A stretch of 64,000 nt of DNA. It comes from Mercurialis annua (Eukaryota > Streptophyta > Magnoliopsida > Malpighiales > Euphorbiaceae). A program made the position numbers and the translations under genes. Below, in pieces: positions 1 to 11,182 of the stretch. The notes under the pieces were generated by a model, which worked only from the letters and a program-made list of their open reading frames with translations, did no database searches and was not told where the DNA came from. The stretch covers positions 21,416,001 through 21,480,000 of the forward strand of contig NC_065576.1 of the NCBI RefSeq assembly GCF_937616625.2, read 5' to 3'. The first letter of the stretch is position 1; each line of letters starts with the position of its first letter.

Positions 1-1
1 A

Positions 2-421
2 TCAATAGGACAGCCTAGTACGCAGAATAATCCGCTACCCAACTATCATGCGATTCCCCCACCAAAGGACGTGAATACCATAAACTCTGGATTAACCTAT
101 GAAGAGGTTATGAATTCCTTTGTTGACGCTGATCCCACGAACACTAAGAACCCCGTAGTAGCATAGGCACCCCTGATCGCTGGTCCTCTAACGGATCTAT
201 TTCGACAGTTGAAAGCACAAGGGTTAATAGACTACCATCCTCCTCTGAACGGCAAGTTGTGCGAATACCACAGGGATTTTGGACATTCTACAGAGGAATG
301 CGTAGAATTGAAAGAATTTATCTGAGCATTGATAGCGGAAGGAAAAGTCGACTCTTCCCTCTAGATAATGAAGATCGACGAAGCCCACACGGAATCAACA
401 TGGCTCAAACGATCTAACTAA
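2..421 (+). pseudogene. Ty3-type Gag fragment with zinc knuckle, broken
   Basis: One frame (codons starting at position 2) reads like the C-terminal part of a plant Ty3 Gag of the Tat/Ogre/Athila kind. The clearest piece is a zinc-knuckle-like stretch at 260-301, CEYHRDFGHSTEEC, followed by VELKEFI and, after a stop, ALIAEGKVDS. Upstream the frame reads PLTDLFRQLKAQGLIDYHPP, also typical of that Gag region. Gag binds element RNA and builds the virus-like particle. Stops at 164-166, 323-325, 362-364 and 419-421 break the frame, so it is dead. It runs off the left edge, and no protease or polymerase follows because a minus-strand LTR lies directly downstream. Family assignment is from motif spacing only. 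Confidence 0.72.
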
Positions 422-860
422 TCAATTATAACAATCATAGATGCTAATATCATAACAGAAATCAAAATCATGGCCCAAGACAATGAAAGGAATCGGCAGA
501 AACATGTATTGTACCAATTCTAACAACAAAGGTTATGCAAAACTTTAGACGGAAACCGTACGGCGATTGAAACAAGGTCGATTACGTACCGTTTTGCGAA
601 ATCAAGGTGGGGAATTGAAGATACGTGAGTCTAGAATCGCTGGAAACAAACGGTTTTGATTTCGATCTAGAAACGAACGAGAACGATCAAAAATACGGAA
701 TTGTCGTTTAAGCCAAAACTGAAATTATTAGAACATAACTTACCGAAACTTTTCTGAAACTCTGAGAGCGATTATGATCAACGATTTCTCAGCGAAAACG
801 GAAGGGAATGACGGCTATGGTTTCTTTGAAGTGTGGGGAACGAATTAGGGTTAGAGTTTG

Positions 861-868
861 ATTTATAA
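861..868 (-). promoter_or_regulatory. Probable TATA box of the truncated LTR
   Basis: The plus strand reads ATTTATAA, giving TTATAAAT on the minus strand. It lies just downstream (in LTR orientation) of the palindrome block at 913-1045. The same order, palindromes then TATA, is seen in the LTR at 60480-63306. Confidence 0.4.
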
Positions 869-912
869 ACGGTTTAAAACGTAATGAAATTTAGGTCTAA
901 ACAGCCCCCCTC

Positions 913-1045
913 CCACGGCAAACCAGTTCTCGAACGAGAACAGCCAAACTGGGCTTGGTTCTCGTTTGAGAACTCCTGGTCTCGTACGAGACCAGGCCTA
1001 ATTTTCAAAGGTCTCGTACGAGACCTAGTGTGTCTCGTACGAGAC
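913..1045. repeat. U3 palindrome cluster (GTCTCGTACGAGAC type)
   Basis: Four to five inverted repeats lie within about 130 bp. Three share the perfect core GTCTCGTACGAGAC: 975-996 is a perfect 22-bp palindrome, 1009-1026 a perfect 18-bp one, and 1032-1045 a perfect 14-bp one. Further left, TTCTCGAACGAGAAC and a looser TTCTCGTTTGAGAAC form (about 927-972) repeat the theme with changed letters. The position immediately upstream of the TATA box suggests binding sites for a dimeric factor; that is inference. Confidence 0.75.
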
Positions 1046-1049
1046 TTCC

Positions 1050-1086
1050 ATTACAAATCAGGTCTCTTTGAGACCTGATTTGTAAT
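1050..1086. repeat. Perfect 17-bp stem hairpin
   Basis: The arms 1050-1066 (ATTACAAATCAGGTCTC) and 1070-1086 are exact reverse complements with a 3-nt TTT loop. The top of the stem contains the GGTCTC/GAGACC half-sites of the neighbouring palindromes, so it is probably a decayed or expanded member of that series. Confidence 0.85.
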
Positions 1087-1088
1087 GT

Positions 1089-1115
1089 GTGGTTCAACCC
1101 ATTTGGTTGAACCAC
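1089..1115. repeat. 11-bp stem inverted repeat
   Basis: GTGGTTCAACC at 1089-1099 and its exact reverse complement at 1105-1115 are separated by 5 nt. It sits directly beside the 1050-1086 hairpin in the LTR U3 region. No function is assigned. Confidence 0.75.
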
Positions 1116-1720
1116 AAACCGAACCACAAACCGAAAACTACCAGAAAAATTTCGGAAATTCATCGAGGACCGAAAACGACCAGAAAACTACCGGAAATTC
1201 ATCGAGGAATAAATTAAAATTTTACGGGATATCACACTTAAATCGCTAAAAATCTTAAACGCTAGTATTTGTTTCGTAACGTTTTAAACGTATGGTTGAA
1301 ATAGCTAAAAAGGTAAAATTCTAGGATTTGTTTCGTAACGTTTTAAACGTTTTGATTTGTTTCGCAACGTTTTAAACGTTTGACTTAAATCACTAAAAAG
1401 GTGAAACGTTTGTATTAGTTTCGAAACGTTTTAAATGTTTGGCTTAAATCGCTAAAAAGGGGAAACGTTAGGATTTGTTTCTTAACGTTTTAAACGTTTG
1501 GCTTAAATCTATTAAACGGCGAAAAAGGATTTTTTTAATATTTTAAACGTATGGCTTTAATCGTTGAAAAGGTGAAACGTTAGGATTTGTTTCGTAACGC
1601 TTTAAACATTTGGATTTATTTCATAACATTTTAAATATTTGGCTTAAATCGCTAAAAAGGTGAAACATTTGGATTTAATTCATAAAGTTATAAAAGTTTG
1701 GATTTGTTTCGTAAAAAGGT

Positions 1721-4700
1721 GAAATTTTTGGATTTGTATCTAAACGTTTTAAACGTTTCACTTAATTAACTAGAAAGGTGAAACATTTGGATTTGTTTTG
1801 AAACATTTTAAATGTTTGGCTTAAATAACTAAAAAGGGGAAACGTTTGGATTTGTTTCGAAATGTTTTAAACGTTTGGCTAAAATCACTAAAATGGAGAA
1901 ACATTAGGATTTGTTTCATAACGTTTTAAACATTTGGTTTAAATCGCTAAAAAGGCAAAACGTTAAGATGTGTTTCGTAACGTTTTAAACGTTTGGCTTA
2001 AATCGCTAAAAAGGTGAAACGTTTTGATTTGTTTCTTTACGTATAAAACGTTTGGATTGGTTTCATAACATTTTAAACGTTTGGGTTAAATTGCTGAAAA
2101 GGTGAAACGTTTGGATTTGTTTCGCAACGTTTGTAAACGTTTGGCTTAAATCTCTAAAATGGTGAAATGTTTGGATTTGTTTCACAACCATTGTAAATGT
2201 TTGTCTTAAATCAATAAAAAGGTTAAGCGCTTGGATTTGTTTCGTAACTTTTGTAAACGTTTGGTTTAAATCAATAAAAAGGTGAAACACTTGGATTTGT
2301 TTCGTAACATTTGTAAACGTTTGGCTTAAATTGATAAAAAGGTGAAACGCTTGGATTAATTTCGTAACGTTTTAAACGTTTGGATTGGTTTCATAACGTT
2401 TTAAACGTTTGGCTTGAATCGCTAAAAAGGTGAAATTTTTGGATTTGTTTCGTAACGTTTGTAAACGTTTGGCTTAAATCGCTATAAAACTGAAACATTT
2501 GGATTTGTTACGGAACGTTTTAAACGTTTGGATTGGTTTAGTAACGTTTTAAACGTTTGGATTGGTTTAGTAATGTTTTAAACATTTAAATTAAATCGCT
2601 AAAAAGATGAAACGTGTGGATTTGTTTCGTAACTTTTGTAATTGTTTGGCTTAAATCGCTAAAAAGGTTAAACGTTTTGATTTGTTTCGTAACATTTGTA
2701 AACGTTTGGCTTAAATCCCTAAAAAAGGTAAATGTTTGGATTGGTTTCGTAACGTTTAAAAAGTTTGGCTTAAATCGCTTAAAAGATGAAACGTAAATAT
2801 TTGTTTCGTAGCATTTTAGCCGTTTGGCTTAAATCTCTAAAACGATCTATGATTTATTTCGTAACGTTTTAAATATTTGGCTTAAATCACTTAAAAGGTG
2901 AAACGTTAGGATTTATTTTTGAACGTTTTAAACGTTTGGCTTAAATGGATAAAAAGGTGAAACTTTAGGATTTGTTTCGTAACATTGTAAACGTTTGGAT
3001 TGGTTTCGTAACGTTTTAAACATTTGGCTTAAATCGCTAAAAAGGTGAAACGTTTGGATATGTGTCTTAACGTTTGTAAACGTTTGGATTAAATCGCTAA
3101 AAAGGTGAAACGTTTGGATTTGTTTCTTAACGTTTGTAAACTTTTGGAGTAATCGCGAAAAAGGTGAAACGTTTGGATTTGTATCGTAACGTTTTAAACG
3201 TTTGGATTCGTTTCATAATATTTTAAACGTTTGGCTTAAATCGCTAAAAAGGTGAAACATTTGGATTTATTTTGGTAACGTTTGTAAACATTTGGCTTAA
3301 ATCGCTAAAAAGGTGAAATTTTTGGATTTACTTCTAAACGTTTTAAACGTTTGGCTTAATTAGCTAAAAAGATGAAACATTTGGATTTGTTTCAAAACGT
3401 TTTAAATGTTTGGCTTAAATCATTAAAAAGGGGAAACGTTTGGATTTGTTTCGAAATATTTTAAACTTTTGCCTTAAATCGCTAAAATGGAGAAACATTA
3501 GGATTTGTTTCGTAACGTTTTAAACGTTTGGATTGGTTTTATAACGTTTAAAACATTTGGGTTAATTCGCTAAAAAGGTGAAACGTTTGGATTTATTTCG
3601 TAACGTTTGTAAACGTTCGACTTAAATCGCTAAAATGGTGAAACATTTGGATTTGTTCCGTACCTTTGTAAATGCTTCGCTTATATCGATAAAAGGTGAA
3701 ACGCTTGGATTCGTTTCATAACATTTGTAAACGTTTGGTGTAAATCGATAAAAAGGTGAAACGCTTGGATTTTTTTAGTAACGTATTAAACGTTTGTATT
3801 GGTTTCATAACGTTTTAAACGTTTGGCTTAAATCGCTAAACAAGAGAAATTTTTGGATTTGTTTCGTAACGTTTGTAAACGTTTGGCTTAAATCGCTATA
3901 AAGGTGAAACATTTGGATTTGTGTCGTAACGTTTTAAAAGTTTGGATTGGTTTACTAACGTTTTAAACATTTAGATTAAATCGCTAAAAAGATGAAATGT
4001 GTGGATTTGTTTGGTAACTTTTGTAATTGTTTGGCTTAAATCGGTAAAAAGGTGTAACGTTTGGATTTGTTTCGTAACGTTTGTAAACGTTTGGCATAAA
4101 TCGCTAAAAAAGGGAAATGTTTGGATTGATTTCGCAACGTTTTAAACGTTTGGCTTAAATCGCTTAAAAGATGAAAGGTAAAGATTTGTTTTGTAGAATT
4201 TTAACGTTTGGCTTAAATCGCTAAAAATGTGAAACGTTAGGATTTGTTTCGTTACATTTTAGACGTTTGGTTTAAATCGCTAAAAAGGTCTAAGATTTGT
4301 TTCGTAACGTTTTAGACATTTGGGTTAAATCGCTAAAAAGTTGAAACGTTAGGATTTGTTTCAGAACGATTTAAACGTTTGGCTTAAATGAGTAAAAAGG
4401 TTAAACTTTTGGATTTGTTTCGTAACATTTGAAACGTTTAGATTGGTTTCGTAACGTATTAAACATTTGGCTTAAATCGCTAAAAAGGGAAAACGTTTGG
4501 ATATGTTTCGTAACGTTGTAAACGTTTGGCTTAAATCGCTAAAAAGGGGAAACGTTTGCATTTGTTTCTTAACGTTTGTAAATGTTTGGCTTAAATCGTG
4601 AAAGAGGTGAAACGTTTGGATTTGTTTCGTAACGTTTTAAATGTTTGGATTGGTTTCGTAACATTTTAAACGTTTGGCTTCAATTGCTAAAAAGGTGAAA

Positions 4701-4756
4701 CGTTTGGATTTGTTTCATAACGTTTGCAAACGTTTGGATTAAATCGCTAAAAAGAT
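1721..4756. repeat. Higher-order repeat, about 1.4-1.6 kb, two copies and the start of a third
   Basis: The rare variant GAAATTTTTGGATT, followed by a CTAAACG or CTACACG block and CTTAATTA, begins at 1721, 3315 and 4757. Other shared rare variants keep a near-constant shift: the AGATGAAA..GTGTGGATTTG unit at about 2591 and 3976 (1385 bp), and GGATATGT at 3055 and 4498 (1443 bp). Shared rare variants in the same order indicate duplication of whole blocks rather than independent mutation. Confidence 0.65.
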
Positions 4757-7700
4757 GAAATTTTTGGATTTGTTTCTACACGTTTTAAACGTTTGGCTTA
4801 ATTATCGAAAAAGGTGAAACATTTAGGATTTGTTTTGTAACGTTTTAAACGTTTGGCGTAAATCGATAAAAAGGTGAAACGTTACGATTTGTTTCGTAAC
4901 GTCTTAAAAGTTTTGATTATTTTCATAACCTTTCAAACGTTTGGCTTGAATCACTAAAAAGATCAAACGCTTGAATTTTTTTCGTGATGTTTGTACACGT
5001 TTGGCTTAAATCACTAAAAAGAGGAAATGTTTGAAATTGTTTCGTAACGTTTGTAAACATTTGGCTTGAATCGCTAAAAAGGTGAAACATTTGGATTTGT
5101 TTCGTAACGTTTCAAATGTTTGGATTGGTATCGTAGAGTTTTAAACGTTTGCCTTAAATCGATAAAATGGTGAAACGCTTGGATTTGTTTCCTAAACTTT
5201 GTAAACGTTAGCTTAAATCGCTAAAAAGGTGAAACGTTTGGATTTGTTTTGTAACGTTTTACACGTTTGGATTGGTTTCGTAACGTTTTAAACATTTGAC
5301 TTAAATCGCTAACAAGGTGTAACGTTTGGATTTGTTTCCTAACGTTTGTAAATGTTTGGCTTAAATCACTAAAGAGGTGAAACATTTGATTTGTTTCTAA
5401 AAATTTGTAAATGTTTGTCTTAAATCGCCAAAAAGGTGAAATATTTGGATTTGTTTCATAATGTTTTAAACGTTTGGATTGTTTCATAATCTATTAATCG
5501 TTTGGCTTAAATTGAAAAAAAAAAGGTAAACATTTAGATTTGTTTTGTACCATTTGTAAACGTTTGGATTAAATCGCTAAAAAGGTGAAACGTTTGGATT
5601 TCTTTCATATCGTTTTAAATTTTTGGATTGGTTTCGTAACTTTTTAAACATTTGGCTTAAATCGCTAAAAAGGGGAAACATTTGGATTTGTTTCGTAACG
5701 TTCGTAAACGTTTGGCTTAAATCGCTAATAATATGAAACTTTTGGATTTGTTTTATAACGTTTGTAAATGTTTGGCTTAAACCGCTAAAAAGGTGAAACG
5801 TTTGGATTTGTTTCGTACGTCTTAAACGTTAGGATTGGTTTCTTAAAGTTTAAAATGTTTGGCTTAAATCGCTAAAAAGGTGAAACGTTTGGATTTGCTT
5901 CCTATCGTTTGTAAATGTTTCAATTTGTTTCGTAATGTTTGTACACGTTGAGCTTTAATCGCTAAAAAGGTGAAACTTTTGGATTTGTTTCGTAACATTT
6001 TAAACGTTTGGATTGGTTTAGGAATGTTTTTAACATTTGGATTGGTTTTGTAACGTTTAAAATGTCTAGTTTAAATTGCTAAGAAAGTGAAACATTTGGA
6101 AAAAGGTGAAACGTTAGGATTTGTTTCTTAACGTTTTAAACGTTTGTCTTAGATCACTAAAAAGGTGAACGTTTGGATTTGTTTCGTATAGTTTTAAATG
6201 TTTGGATTAGGTTTGTGACGTTTTAAACGTTTGGCTTAAATTGATAAAAAGGTTAAACATTTGGATTTGTTTCGTAATGTTTGTAAACGTGCGGCTTAAA
6301 TCGCTAATAAGGTGAAACGTTTAGATTTGTTTCATAACATTTTAAATGTTTGGATTGGTTTCGTAACGTTTTAAACGTTTGGCTTAAATAACTAAAAAGG
6401 GGAAACGTCTTGCGTAAATCGCTAAAAAAGTGAAACGTTGGGATTTGTTTTTCGTAGCATTTCAAACGTTTGGATTTGTTTCGTAACGTTTTAAACGTTT
6501 GGATGGGTTTTTTAAAGTTTTAAATGTTTGGCTTAAATCGCAAAAAAGGGAAAACGTCTGGATTTGTATCGTAAAGTTTGTAAACGTTTCGCTTAAATCG
6601 CTAAAAATATTACACGTTTGGATTTGTTTCGTAACGTTTGTAAACATTTGGATTTGTTTCGTAACGTTTTAAACGTTTGGATTGGTTTCGCAACGTTTTT
6701 TAACATTTGGCTTCAATCGCTAAAAAGGTGAAACATTTGGATTTGCTTTCTAACGTTTGTAAATGTTTGGCTTAAATAACTAAAGAGGTGAAATGTTTGA
6801 ATTTGTTTCGTAAAGATTGTACACATTTGGCTTATATCGCTAAAAAGGGGAAATGTTTGGATTTATTTCGTATCGTTTTAACATCTGTATTGGTTTCGTA
6901 ACGTTTTAAACGTTTGGATTGGTTTCGTAAGGTTTAAAAGTTTGACTTAAATCGCTAAAAAGGTGAAACGTTTGGCTTAAATCGCTTAAAAGGTGAAATG
7001 TTAGGATTTTTTTCGTAACGTTTTAAACGTTTGGATTAGTTTCGTAACGTTTTAAACGTTTGGCTTAAATCGCTAAAAAGGTGAAACGTTTGGATTTGCT
7101 TCCTAGCGTTTGTAAATTTTTGGCTTAAATCGCTAAAAAGCTAAAATGTTTGAATTTGTTTCGTAACGATTGTACACGTTTAGCTTAAATCGCTTAAAAG
7201 GTGAAACATATGGATTTGTTTCGTAACGTTTTAAACGTTTGGATTGGTTTTGTAGCGTTTTAAACGTTTGGATTTGTTTCGTAAGGTTTAAACGTTTGGC
7301 TTAAATCCTTAAAAAGGTGAAACGTTTGGCTTAAATTTTTAGAAAGGTTAAACGTTAGGATTTGTTTCGTAACGTTTCAAATGTTTGGCTTAAATCGCTA
7401 AAAAGGTTAAACATTTGGATTTGTTTTGTAACATTTGTAAACGTTTGGCTTAAATCGCTAAAAAGGTGAAACATTTGGATTTGTTTTGTAACGTTTTAAA
7501 TGTTTCTATTGGTTTCATAACGTTTAAACGTTTGGCATAAATTGACAAAAAATTAAACGTTTGGATTTGTTTCGTAACTTTTATTAACTTTTGGCTTAAA
7601 TAGCTAAAAAGGGGAAATGTTTGGATTTGTTTTGTAATATTTTAAAAGTTTGGATTTGTTTCGTAACGTTTTCAACGTTCGGCATAAATCGCTAAAAAGG

Positions 7701-10227
7701 TGAAACGTTTCGCTTAAATCCCTAAAAAGGTGAAACGTTTCGCTTAAATTGCTAAAAAGGTGAAACGTTAGGATTTGTTTTTCGTAACGTTTTAAATGTT
7801 TGGATATGTTTCGTAACGTTTTAAACGTTTGGATTGGTTTCGTAAAGTTTTAAACGTTTGGTATGAATCACAAAAAAAGTGAAATGTTTGGATTTGCTTC
7901 GTAAAGTTTGTAAACATTTGGCTTAAATCGCTAATAATGTTACGCGTTTGGATTGTTTCGTAACGTTTGTAAATGTTTCGCTTATATCGCTATAATAGTG
8001 AAACATTTGGATTTGTTTTGTAACGTTTTAAACGTTTGGATTGGTTTCTTAACGTTTTAAACGTTTGGCTTAAATCGTTAAAAAGGTGAAACATTTGGAT
8101 TTGCTTCCTAGCGTTTGTAAACATTTTGCTTGCATAGCTAAAAAGGGGAAACGTTAAGATTTGTTTCGTAGCGTTTTAAACGTTTGGTTTAAATCTCGAA
8201 AAGCTGAAACGTTAGGAGTTGTTTTCCGTCACGAATTAAACGTTTGGATTGGTTTCGTAACATTTTAAACATTTGGCTTAAATCGCTAAAAAGGTAACAC
8301 GTTTTGCTTAAATTGCTAAAAAGGTGAAACGTTTGGATTGATTCGTAACGTTTTAAACATTTAGCTTAAATCGTTAAAAAGGTGAAACATTTGAATTTGT
8401 TTCGAAACATTTGTAAACGTTGGCTTAAATCGATAAAAAGGTGAAACGTTTGGATTTGTTTCGTAACATTATAAATGTTAGGATTTGTTTCGTAATGTTT
8501 TAAACGTTAGGCTTAAATCATTAAAAAGGTGAAACACTTGGATTTTTTTCGTAACGTTTTAAACGTTTGGATTGGTTTCGTAACGTTTTAAACGTTTGGC
8601 TTAAATCGCTAAAAAGATGAAATGTTTGGATTTGTTTCGTAATGTTTATACACGTTTAATTTAAATCGCTAAAAAGTGGAAACGTTTGGATTTGTTTCGT
8701 AACTTTTGTTAACGTTTCGCTTAAATTACTAAAAATGTGAAACATTTGGATTTGTTTTGTAACGTTTAAAACATCTGGATTGGTTTCGTAGAGTTTTATT
8801 CGTTTGGCTTAAATCGCTAAAAAGGTGAAATGTTTGGATTTGCCTCCTAACATTTGTAAACGTTTCGATTTGTTTCGCAACGTTTGTAAACGTTTAGCTT
8901 AAATCGCTAAAAAGTGAAACATTTCGATTTGTTTCGTAACATTTGTAAACGTTTGGCTTAAATCGTTAAAAAGGTAAAACGTTTAGATTCTTTTCGTAAC
9001 TTTTTACACATTGGTTTCGTAACGTTTTAAACGTTTGGATAAAATCGCTAAAAAGGTGAAATGTTTGGATTTATTTCCTAACATTTGTAAATGTTTTAAA
9101 TCGCTAAAAAGAGGAAACGTTTGAATTTGTTTCATAACATTTGTAAACGTTTAGCTTAAATCACTAAAAAGGTGAAACGTTTGGATTTGTTTTGTAACAT
9201 TTTAAGTGTTTGGATTGTTTCGTAATGTTTTAATCGTTTGGCGTAAATTGATAAAAAAAAGTGAAACGTTTGGATTTGTTTCGTAACTTTCCTAAAAGGT
9301 TGGCTTAAATCGCTAAAAAGGTAAAGAGTTTGGATTTGTTTCGTAACGCTTTAAACATTTGCATTGGTTTGGTAACGTTTTAAACATTTGACTTAAATCG
9401 CTAAAAAGATGAAACGTTTGGCTTAAATCGCTAAAGAGGTGAAAACTTTAGGATTTATTTTTCGTAAGGTTTGGATTTGTTTCATAACGTTTTAAACGTT
9501 TGGATCGGATTCGAAAGTATTAAAAGTTTGGCTTAAATTGTTAAAAAGGAGAAATGTTTGGATTTGTTTCGTAACGTTTGCAAACGTTTGGCTTAAATCG
9601 TTAAAAATGTGAAACGTTTGGATTTGTTTCGTAACGTTTGTGTACAGTTGGCTTAAATTGCTACAAAGGTGAAACGTTTGGATAGGTTTCGTAACGTTTT
9701 AAACGTTTTTCTTATATCGCTAAAAAGGTGAAACATTTGGATTTGCTTCCTAACGTTTGTAAACATCTTGCTTAAATCGCTAAAGAGGTGAAACGTTTGA
9801 ATTTGATTCGTAATATTGGTATACGTTTGGCTTAAATCGCTAAAAAGGTGAAACGTTTGGATTTGTTTCGTAACGTTTTAAACGTTTGAATTAGTTTCGT
9901 AACGTGTTAAACGTTTGGATTGGTTTCGTAACGTTTTACACTGTTGGCTTAAATCGCTTAAAAGGTGAATCGTTTGGCTTAAATCGCTAAAAAGGTGAAA
10001 TGTTAGGATTTGTTTAGTAACGTTTTAAACGTTTAGCTTATATCGCTAAAAAGGTGAAACGTTTGGATTTGTTTCGTAACATTTGTAAACGTTTGGCATA
10101 AATTGATAAAAAGGTGAAATGTTTGGATTTGTTTCATAATGTTGTCAATGTTTGGATTGATTTCGTAACGTTTTAAACGTTTGGCTTATATTGATAAAAG
10201 ATGAAACATTTGGATTTGTTTCGTCAT

Positions 10228-10232
10228 GTTTG
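10228..10232. other. Target-site duplication GTTTG, left
   Basis: GTTTG precedes the solo LTR and is repeated at 13335-13339. Removing the LTR and one copy restores an uninterrupted satellite B module, so this is a genuine insertion site. Confidence 0.8.
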
Positions 10233-10580
10233 TATAACACCCCGTATTTTTCTGACTGGTTCCGATGAACTTTCCGATGTTGTTTTGATTTCTCAAATCT
10301 TGTTTTAGCTCGTGTGACTTTCGGTATGTCGTTTGGACTTGTTCTGTGTGCCTTGGGCCTAGGGGATCAATCTTGGGCCTTGAAATTAAATCAGTATGCG
10401 TTAGAGGGGTTTTTCGAATTGTCGGAAGTAATTCTTATTCTAATAATCTGTATGAAGGGAAACTAGTTTGATTTTTTTAGATTAAAATATCATTATTAAT
10501 AAAATAATTATAAAGGGTAAACTTGTGGCTATATTTAAAGGGAAATAATATTATTATTATTAGTAAATAAAATAAGGTAA

Positions 10581-10606
10581 AATAATAATAATAATAATAA
10601 TAATAA
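10581..10606. repeat. (AAT)n microsatellite
   Basis: About nine AAT units lie in the U3 part of the solo LTR, in an A+T-rich stretch. It is simple sequence with no assigned role. Confidence 0.9.
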
Positions 10607-10661
10607 GGGTAAGTTGGAATTTTAATGTTTTTTTTATAAAAGCACTAGAATATTAATAGGT

Positions 10662-10670
10662 TATAAATAC
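10662..10670 (+). promoter_or_regulatory. Probable TATA box of the solo LTR
   Basis: TATAAATAC lies about 430 bp into the LTR in the correct orientation. It is the only clear plant-type TATA motif in the 5' part of the LTR. The transcript start would lie shortly after it, before the MITE insertion. Confidence 0.5.
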
Positions 10671-10838
10671 CTAAATCATAGCCTTATTAAAGAAAGACAA
10701 ATATAGTGAAACCCTGAAAGAAAAAGAAAAGCACAGCCACCGCCGCTCAACTTTTAATCAGCTCATAAGGTATTTTATTTTCCATCACAATTATACTATG
10801 TGTTCTGTACACCATTTTTTATTGGTCTCCATTTATTA

Positions 10839-11182
10839 ATGGCTTAATTGCATAAAAAATCACGAACTTTCGCGTGTTTCTGGTATTTAACATAATCTTT
10901 TTTTGTTGGCACAAAAAATCACCAACTTTCATTTTTTGACATATTTGTCCAAGGGATGTGAAACGACGCCGTCGTTAATATAAAACGGTGCCGTTTTGCG
11001 CTAAAACGGTGCCGTTTTGCGCTAAAACGGCGCCGTTTTGCACTTAATTTTTCAAAGGAAATGGTTATATGGACGAATATGCCAAAAAATGAAAGTTGAT
11101 GATTTTTTATGCCAAGAAAAAAAGATTATGTTAAACACCAAAAACACGCGAATGTTGGTGATTTTTGGTGCAATTAAGCCAT
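10839..11182. mobile_element. MITE with about 140-bp inverted ends
   Basis: The segment opens ATGGCTTAATTGCATAAAAA and its right end, read on the minus strand, gives ATGGCTTAATTGCACCAAAA. The similarity continues inward through TCGCGTGTTT, TTTAACATAATC and TTCATTTTTTG on both arms. It is flanked by TA on each side (TTA if one base is assigned to the target), so a TA- or TTA-targeting superfamily is possible but not settled. At 344 bp with no coding capacity it is non-autonomous. The centre (about 10975-11042) holds a set of GC-rich short palindromes. Confidence 0.75.
10975..11042. repeat. Three tandem AAAACGGYGCCGTTTT palindromes
   Basis: Three copies of a 16-bp motif with a period of about 21 bp sit in the centre of the MITE: AAAACGGTGCCGTTTT twice and AAAACGGCGCCGTTTT once, the last a perfect palindrome. 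A further near-palindrome, AACGACGCCGTCGTT, precedes them. The block is far more GC-rich than its surroundings. Confidence 0.85.

Larger units (their letters stand above)
422..1236 (-). mobile_element. Truncated Ty3 LTR, 5' (U3) end, minus strand
   Basis: Read on the minus strand, this stretch begins at 1236 with TGTGATATCCCGTAAA, close to the TGTAATACCCGTAAAA start of the minus-strand LTR at 63306. Both continue with a run rich in CGATGA, TTTCGG and GGTTC words, then a block of palindromes, then a TATA box. The satellite starts abruptly at 1237, as expected for an insertion into the array. The 3' half of the LTR (normally 2.8-3.1 kb here) is missing, since an unrelated plus-strand Gag fragment lies at 1-421. 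The exact left limit is uncertain; 422-540 has no diagnostic motif and is included only by continuity. Confidence 0.6.
1237..10232. repeat. Satellite array, left block
   Basis: The block is a continuous tandem array of two related modules of about 30 bp. Module A opens CGTTTGGCTTAAATCGCT and closes AAAAAGGTGAAA. Module B opens CGTTTGGATTTGTTTCGTAA and closes CGTTTTAAA (29 bp) or CGTTTGTAAA (30 bp). A third form, B', has GGATTGG in place of GGATTTG. They alternate mainly as A-B or A-B-B', giving units of about 60 or 90 bp. Individual copies diverge, mostly at CpG. The 30-bp B form (GTAAAC) is common here. Longer periods of about 1.3-1.6 kb are visible. No gene lies inside; the short open frames are by-products of the 60-bp period. 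Confidence 0.95.

Noticed and set aside
1237..10232. CRISPR-like array of 30-bp repeats with 30-bp spacers
   Set aside because: The supposed spacers are themselves copies of the second module, repeats diverge at CpG, there are no cas genes, and the context is a plant genome.
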